Part shown: in pieces, positions 5,968 to 10,290 of the stretch | How the letters are laid out: each line of letters starts with the position of its first letter | Numbering within the stretch: the stretch's first letter is position 1 | NCBI GenBank assembly: GCA_036794395.1 | Contig: DAIRGS010000249.1 | Span: forward strand, 1 to 10,290 | DNA from: DASXMX01 sp036794395 | Lineage (GTDB): Bacteria > Planctomycetota > Phycisphaerae > Tepidisphaerales > Tepidisphaeraceae | Direction of reading: 5' to 3' | Length of the DNA: 10,290 nucleotides | Notes under the pieces: model-generated | The model's database searches: none | Told to the model about the DNA's origin: nothing | Seen by the model: only the letters and a program-made list of their open reading frames with translations | Made by a program: the position numbers and the translations under genes

Positions 5968-7839
5968 CTATTCGACCTGCGAAACGAATTGCCGATAGAG
6001 GTGTGCGTATTTCCCATCGTGGGCGACCAGTTCTCGGTGGGTGCCGCGTTCGATGATTTGGCCCTGGTCGATGACGAGGATGACGTCGGCGCGCATGATG
6101 GTGCTGAGGCGGTGGGCGACGACAAAGGTGGTGCGGCATTCGAGGAGTTTTTCGAGGGAGCGTTGGACGATTTGTTCGGTGCCGGTGTCGACGGCGCTGG
6201 TGGCTTCGTCGAGCATGAAGATTCGGGGGTCGGCTAGAAATGCTCGCGTAAAGCAGATGAGTTGGCGCTGGCCGAGGGACATGTTGGCGCCGCGCTCGCC
6301 GACCTGGGACTGGTAGCCGTTGCTGAGGGCGAGGATGGTGTCGTGGGAGCCGATGGCTTTGGCGGCGGCGATAACATCGGCTTCGGTGGCATCGGGGCGG
6401 GCGTAGCGGATGTTGTCCATGACGGTGCCGGTGAAGAGGTAATTCACCTGGAGCACCAGGCCCATCTGGTGGTGGAGCGATTGGCCGGTGACTTTGCGAA
6501 TGTCGTGACCATCGACCAGGACGCGGCCGGATTGGGGCTGATAGAAGCGGGCGATGAGGGAGATGATTGAGCTTTTGCCGGAGCCGGTAGCGCCGACGAG
6601 GGCGATTATCTGGCCGGGATGGGCTTCGAAGTTTACATCGTGCAGGACGGGGCGATCGGCGGCGTAGCCGAAGGTGACATGTTCGAACTTCACGCCGCCG
6701 ATAATTCGCGGGAGGGGCGTTGCGCCGGGGACATCCTGTACTTCGGGGTTTAGATCCAGGAGCGAGAAGATGCGCTCGGAGCCGGCCATGGCCTGCATGA
6801 GAAGGTTGTAGAAGTTCCCGAAGTTGATGATCGGGTTCATGAACCAATCCCAGTACAGATACGCGGCGACGACTTTGCCGACGGCGCCTTCGCCCAGTGT
6901 GCCGCGAACGATGAGGTAGCCGCCGAGGACGAGGATGGTGACCTTGCCGATGAAGCGGACGAGTTCGAGGACGGGTTGATAGAGGCCGTTGATCCGGCCG
7001 ACGGTGACGTTGTTGCCGGTGTTCGCGACCTGGAGGGTGTTGAAGACGCTGAGGTTGGGGGCCTGGCGGTTGAAGGCGGTGACGACGCGCATGCCGGTGA
7101 TGTTCTCGGCGAGGTTGGTGGAGACGCGCGTCCAGCCTTCGCGGGCATTTTGCCAGGCGACCGCGGCATGCTTCAGGTAAATGCGATTGGCGATCACCAG
7201 GACCACCGCGAGCCATGCCACCGACAAAAACAGCCAGAGGCTCGTGCCGGCCAGCATGATCGCGGCCACGATCATCATCAGTCCATTGGCTACGATCGTA
7301 TGGAGTCCCCAGACGTTAATTTCGCGCAGGCTGGCCACGTCGCTGGTGCAGCGGCTGATGATCCGGCCCAGCTTGGTGCGGTCGTAATAGCTCATCGAAA
7401 GCTTTTGAAGGTGATGGAACAGGGTGCGGCGCAGGGCGAACTGCACGCGCTCGCCGGCGCCGGTCATGACCAGGATGGTGAATCGTTGGAGGATGACCGC
7501 GACCGTGAGAACAACCGCCCATAGGGCGACCAGCAGAACGATGTGGCCGATCGCGCGATTGGGGGTGGTGTGGACTGAGCCGCTAGCGAAGCTGATGCCG
7601 TAGTTGATGATCCACTGGGTGAACTTGGGCGACATCATCTCGGCGACGGTCATGGCGATGCCAAGGGAAATGCCAAGCGCGTAGCGGGCCTTGAATGGTG
7701 CGAGCAGGCCCAGGGTGCGGGCGAGGAGTTTGCGGTCGATCGGCTTGTAGCGCAGCTCTTCATCTTCCTCGGTGGAGGAATAGGAGATCGCCGGGGGCTT
7801 GGGGGCGGGCTTCTTGCGGAATGGGAGGGAGAGGGTCAA
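5968..7839 (-). CDS. ABC exporter half-transporter, catalytic-Glu subunit
   Basis: Inner-membrane type I ABC exporter subunit of 623 residues: a six-helix membrane domain (about 50-350) fused to a nucleotide-binding domain (about 380-620). ATP-site parts are A-loop Tyr392, Walker A GATGSGKS (416-423), Q-loop Gln464, Walker B IFMLDE with Asp544 and the catalytic Glu545, and H-loop His576. The ABC signature reads MSLGQ (520-524) instead of LSGGQ. A canonical Glu combined with a variant signature is typical of the TM288/LmrD/BmrD half of heterodimeric exporters. The start is a TTG at 7839 with GGAG 10 nt upstream; an in-frame stop lies at 7879-7881 and I see no in-frame ATG between, so the start codon is less certain than the rest. 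It follows the partner ABC gene on the same strand after 137 bp. Substrate (drug, lipid or peptide) cannot be deduced. Confidence 0.93.
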   Translation of the reverse strand: MTLSLPFRKKPAPKPPAISYSSTEEDEELRYKPIDRKLLARTLGLLAPFKARYALGISLGIAMTVAEMMSPKFTQWIINYGISFASGSVHTTPNRAIGHIVLLVALWAVVLTVAVILQRFTILVMTGAGERVQFALRRTLFHHLQKLSMSYYDRTKLGRIISRCTSDVASLREINVWGLHTIVANGLMMIVAAIMLAGTSLWLFLSVAWLAVVLVIANRIYLKHAAVAWQNAREGWTRVSTNLAENITGMRVVTAFNRQAPNLSVFNTLQVANTGNNVTVGRINGLYQPVLELVRFIGKVTILVLGGYLIVRGTLGEGAVGKVVAAYLYWDWFMNPIINFGNFYNLLMQAMAGSERIFSLLDLNPEVQDVPGATPLPRIIGGVKFEHVTFGYAADRPVLHDVNFEAHPGQIIALVGATGSGKSSIISLIARFYQPQSGRVLVDGHDIRKVTGQSLHHQMGLVLQVNYLFTGTVMDNIRYARPDATEADVIAAAKAIGSHDTILALSNGYQSQVGERGANMSLGQRQLICFTRAFLADPRIFMLDEATSAVDTGTEQIVQRSLEKLLECRTTFVVAHRLSTIMRADVILVIDQGQIIERGTHRELVAHDGKYAHLYRQFVSQVE

Positions 7840-7859
7840 GAGATCAGGGCTCCATACTT

Positions 7860-7889
7860 TGTCATCCTTCGAGGATGCTCAGGATGACA
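7860..7889. repeat. Short palindromic element between the ABC genes (copy 1)
   Basis: A perfect 9-bp inverted repeat, tgtcatcct (7860-7868) and aggatgaca (7881-7889), surrounds a 12-nt loop. It lies just upstream of the TTG start of the second ABC gene, and the predicted GGAG ribosome-binding site is immediately 3' of it on the transcript. It resembles the dispersed 'TGTCATCCTGAG...GGATGACA' intergenic repeats seen in many bacterial genomes; function is unknown. Confidence 0.6.
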
Positions 7890-7924
7890 AGACATACCTT
7901 GCCAACAAAGTTCACTTTCATTCG

Positions 7925-7967
7925 CCCTCACCCCAACCCTCTCCCGGAGGGAGAGGGGGAAAGAGGG
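7925..7967. repeat. C/G-rich palindromic element downstream of the first ABC gene (copy 2)
   Basis: A perfect 9-bp stem, ccctctccc (7937-7945) and gggagaggg (7949-7957), has a 3-nt loop (gga). Outer ccctc (7925-7929) and gaggg (7963-7967) can extend the pairing. It starts about 10 nt after the stop codon of the first ABC gene. On the transcript the stem is followed by TTGGGG rather than a U-run, so it is not a standard intrinsic terminator. It could attenuate transcription or stabilise the upstream mRNA, as REP elements do. Confidence 0.6.
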
Positions 7968-7976
7968 AGGCAAGCA

Positions 7977-10136
7977 TCACACCAATTCTTCCTCGCTGCG
8001 CTTTTCGCCTTCCTGGCGTTCGACGGCGACGGTCTGCAATCCTTTGGGGTTTCGGAGGCGATCCATGTGCGAGGGGGAGTCTTCGCGGGTGGCGTCGGTG
8101 GCTTCTTCGTCGCCGTAGAGCTGCACGTTGGCGATATCGCGGTAGTGGCCATCTTCGGCCATCAATTGTGCATGGGTGCCCATTTGTGAAATCCGGCCTT
8201 CCTCCACGACGAGGACCAGGTCGGCCTGCTTTACGGTGCTGATGCGGTGGGCGATGACAAAGGTTGTGCGGCCATGCATGACCAGGCGCATGCCTTTGCG
8301 GATCAGGTCTTCGGTTTCGGGGTCGATGGCGGCGGTGGCATCGTCGAGGATGAGAATGCGCGGATTGGTGAGGATGGCACGGGCGATGGCGAGGCGTTGT
8401 TTCTGGCCGCCGGAGAGGGACGAGCCGCGCTCGCCGAGCATGGTTTGGTAGCCGGCCGGCATTGATTCGAGAAACTCGTGGGCCTGGGCCAGTCGGGCGG
8501 CGACTTCGATTTCTACGTCGGTGATGTTCGGGCGGCCGTAGGCGATGTTGCCGGCGGCGGTGTCGCTGAAGAGATATGTTTCCTGGAAGACAAAGGAAAC
8601 CTGGCTGCGGAGGGTGGAGAGTTTTATGTCGCGAATGTCCTGGTCGTCGATCAGGACGCGGCCCTGCTGGGGGTCGTAGAAGCGGGAGACGAGATTGACG
8701 AGTGTGCTTTTGCCCGCACCAGTTGGGCCGACGATGGCGACGATGCTTCCGCCGGGGGCTTGGAAACTGATGTCGTAGAGAACGGGTTTGGCGGGGTCGT
8801 AGCCGAAGGTGACGTGATCGAATTTGATCGAGCCGGTGCCTGGGGCGAGCGGCTTGGCGTTTTGATTTTCGGGGACTGTGGGTGGGGCAGTGAGCACTTC
8901 ATACAAGCGGCGGCTGGAGACCATCGCGTTCTGGTATTGCTCGTTGATGGTGGAGACTTGTTGTAGGCGGCCGAGGATTGCGCCCATCGCGCCGCCGAGG
9001 ACTAGAAATCCGCCGGCCTGGACGGTGCCGTGAATCATCATGATCCCGGCCACGAGGAACAGCGTGAGGTATGAGGCCATCGCAATGGTGCGGATGATCG
9101 GTGTGAAGTCGGCGAACAGGCGGATTCGTTTCAGGGTGCGTTCGAGATAGTCGTCGGTGTTTTGGCCGTACTTGTTGATCTCCTGCTGCTCGGTGGCGAA
9201 TGCTTTGATGACATGCACCCCGGCGATGGCTTCAGTGATCAGGGAGACATTTTTATCCTCGGCCTCCATGACACTCTTGGCGGCCGGCTGCACCACTTTG
9301 CTGAATCGGAGGATGTAATAAATCCAGATTGGGAGCGGCACGAGCGAGAGCAGGGCCAGCCAGGGGCTGATCGTGATCATCAGGATGATGTACCCCCCCA
9401 CCGCCAGCACGATATCGAGTGAGGTAAGGACGGCGGTCTGAATGAAGGCGCGGACGTTTTGCAGATCCGACAGGGCGCGATTGATGAGCTGGCCGGAGGA
9501 GAGGGCGTCATGGAATGCGAAACCCACGCGCTGAAGCTTGTCGTAGACGGCTTCGCGAATGAAGTAGACCATGTGCATGCTCATCTTGGTGTTGGCGACT
9601 TCCTTGAGATAGCGCAACACGATGGTGGCGATCACCAGCCCGATGAGCACCAGCATGACATGCCGGAAGTTGGCGGCGGCGGACGCGGTATCGCGCCAGA
9701 ACCATTGCATGAAGCCCTGGCTGACGGCGCCCGCGCCGGCCGTGTGCAGGCGCTGAATGTGGTTAACGGCCTTCTCGATCCACTTGGCGACCAGAATCTC
9801 AACGCTGACGGCAAGTGTCAGCCAGAAGCACGCCGCGACGACGATGCTTTTGACCGGCTTGAGAAACCGAAACATCCAGAAGAACAGGAATCGATTGGTG
9901 GCTTCGGAAAAATGCGGAAGCCGAGCCAGCACTTCGACGGAGCTGTACTGCTGCACCGGAGTAGCGTCGGGGTCGATCGGATTATCAGCCGCGTTGGAAG
10001 AGACAGGCGTCGAAGGGTTTTCCCCCGCCGTCCCGCCACCGGCAATTGTTCCGCGGGAGAGTTTATTGCTCACGGTCCTGGCCAATTGCAAAGCGAGATA
10101 CCCTACTGGTCTGCTAACACGCGTCAACCCCGTCAT
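7977..10136 (-). CDS. ABC exporter half-transporter, degenerate-site subunit
   Basis: Inner-membrane type I ABC exporter subunit of 719 residues, first gene of the exporter pair. A non-conserved N-terminal stretch of about 80 residues, rich in Gly, Ser and Pro, precedes the six-helix membrane domain (about 95-390). The nucleotide-binding domain (about 437-665) has A-loop Tyr446, Walker A GPTGAGKST (470-478), Q-loop Gln518, a canonical signature LSGGQ (574-578), Walker B ILILD (Asp598) and H-loop His630. The residue after Walker B, normally the catalytic Glu, is Asp599 (codon GAT at 8342-8340). This Glu-to-Asp change with an intact signature matches the TM287/LmrC/BmrC half of heterodimeric exporters. 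A charged tail of about 50 residues follows. The product is longer than the usual ~580. ATG 10136 has only a weak GA-rich sequence upstream, and an 8-bp inverted repeat ends directly at the start codon. Substrate unknown. Confidence 0.93.
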   Translation of the reverse strand: MTGLTRVSRPVGYLALQLARTVSNKLSRGTIAGGGTAGENPSTPVSSNAADNPIDPDATPVQQYSSVEVLARLPHFSEATNRFLFFWMFRFLKPVKSIVVAACFWLTLAVSVEILVAKWIEKAVNHIQRLHTAGAGAVSQGFMQWFWRDTASAAANFRHVMLVLIGLVIATIVLRYLKEVANTKMSMHMVYFIREAVYDKLQRVGFAFHDALSSGQLINRALSDLQNVRAFIQTAVLTSLDIVLAVGGYIILMITISPWLALLSLVPLPIWIYYILRFSKVVQPAAKSVMEAEDKNVSLITEAIAGVHVIKAFATEQQEINKYGQNTDDYLERTLKRIRLFADFTPIIRTIAMASYLTLFLVAGIMMIHGTVQAGGFLVLGGAMGAILGRLQQVSTINEQYQNAMVSSRRLYEVLTAPPTVPENQNAKPLAPGTGSIKFDHVTFGYDPAKPVLYDISFQAPGGSIVAIVGPTGAGKSTLVNLVSRFYDPQQGRVLIDDQDIRDIKLSTLRSQVSFVFQETYLFSDTAAGNIAYGRPNITDVEIEVAARLAQAHEFLESMPAGYQTMLGERGSSLSGGQKQRLAIARAILTNPRILILDDATAAIDPETEDLIRKGMRLVMHGRTTFVIAHRISTVKQADLVLVVEEGRISQMGTHAQLMAEDGHYRDIANVQLYGDEEATDATREDSPSHMDRLRNPKGLQTVAVERQEGEKRSEEELV

Positions 10137-10179
10137 ATCTCATTCTTCGGCGCGGGGCGGGGCGGTACTCCAATGAGAT
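10137..10179. promoter_or_regulatory. Inverted repeat abutting the start codon of the first ABC gene
   Basis: Perfect 8-bp arms, atctcatt (10137-10144) and aatgagat (10172-10179), flank a very G/C-rich 27-nt spacer. The inner arm ends at the base next to the ATG at 10136 and covers the only purine-rich stretch available as a ribosome-binding site. On RNA the hairpin could occlude initiation; on DNA it could be an operator. It may also be chance, since the arms are short. Confidence 0.3.
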
Positions 10180-10205
10180 CTGTTGGGGTCTTGCAAAGGA
10201 ATTAA

Positions 10206-10290
10206 GCACAGAGATCACAGAGGACACAGAGGCAAGAAATTCGAATGACGAAATTCGAATGACGAATCAATGACGAATGACTGAAATTCG
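10206..10290. repeat. Degenerate intergenic word repeats at the right edge
   Basis: Two word families sit side by side. First, cacagagatcacagaggac then acagaggc (about 10207-10233), a relative of the cacggaggacacggagg word near groEL. Second, two exact tandem copies of gaaattcgaatgac (10236-10249 and 10250-10263), followed by degenerate gaatcaatgac, gaatgac and tgaaattcg running to the window end. There is no coding frame. The array may continue beyond the window. Confidence 0.6.

Noticed and set aside
5961..5980. Hairpin over the stop codon of the second ABC gene as a terminator
   Set aside because: The stem is only 6 bp, it overlaps coding sequence and no U-run follows.
5891..7216. 441-residue minus-strand open frame rich in Arg, Pro and His
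   Set aside because: It is an alternate-frame shadow of the second ABC gene, whose in-frame product has all ABC motifs.
8478..8966. Plus-strand frames across the ABC genes (also 9459-10205 and 6976-7524)
   Set aside because: They are antisense to the ABC subunits, show biased Gly/Asp/Val composition and match no known domain.

Overview
The window is bacterial chromosomal DNA carrying housekeeping genes with a small defence block in the middle. Spot counts of 60-base lines give about 65-68% GC in the chaperonin and ABC-transporter genes and about 50-52% in the toxin-antitoxin and restriction-modification genes. The GroEL and GroES sequences are ordinary bacterial ones. The spacers hold degenerate word-like repeats (variants of 'cacggaggacacggagg', 'gatttcaaatttcaaat', 'gaaattcgaatgac', 'ccctctcccggagggagaggg'). 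I associate such spacers with Planctomycetota and related PVC bacteria, but this assignment is inference and cannot be fixed from the window.

Layout, left to right. On the minus strand: groEL (cut by the left edge), a 214-bp spacer made of a palindromic repeat, groES, a 158-bp repeat-containing spacer, and a single-domain response regulator. A 305-bp divergent spacer (2223-2527) follows. On the plus strand is a two-gene toxin-antitoxin operon: a ribbon-helix-helix-like antitoxin and a VapC-like PIN toxin that share an ATGA overlap and sit behind a plausible sigma-70 promoter. The PIN gene is broken. Its recognisable homology stops after about 55 residues, and its frame then runs antisense through the 3' end of a 970-residue type IIG (Eco57I-like) restriction-methylation enzyme on the minus strand. 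Upstream of that enzyme, same strand, are two ABC exporter half-transporters, in transcription order 10136-7977 then 7839-5968, separated by 137 bp holding two palindromic repeat elements. The right edge (10206-10290) is repeat DNA.

How the genes work together. The two ABC half-transporters carry complementary degenerate sites. The first has Asp in place of the catalytic Glu after Walker B but an intact LSGGQ signature; the second has the catalytic Glu but a non-canonical MSLGQ signature. This is the pattern of heterodimeric exporters (TM287/288, LmrCD, BmrCD), so they very probably form one asymmetric pump. The type IIG enzyme starts 30 bp after the second ABC gene, has no clear ribosome-binding site, and may depend on read-through from the exporter operon. 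Its arrival, or a later rearrangement, appears to have destroyed the PIN toxin and left the antitoxin without a partner. GroES and GroEL form the usual chaperonin pair, here without a visible CIRCE element. I see no convincing undescribed system; the most informative observations are the asymmetric exporter and the truncated toxin at the restriction-modification junction.
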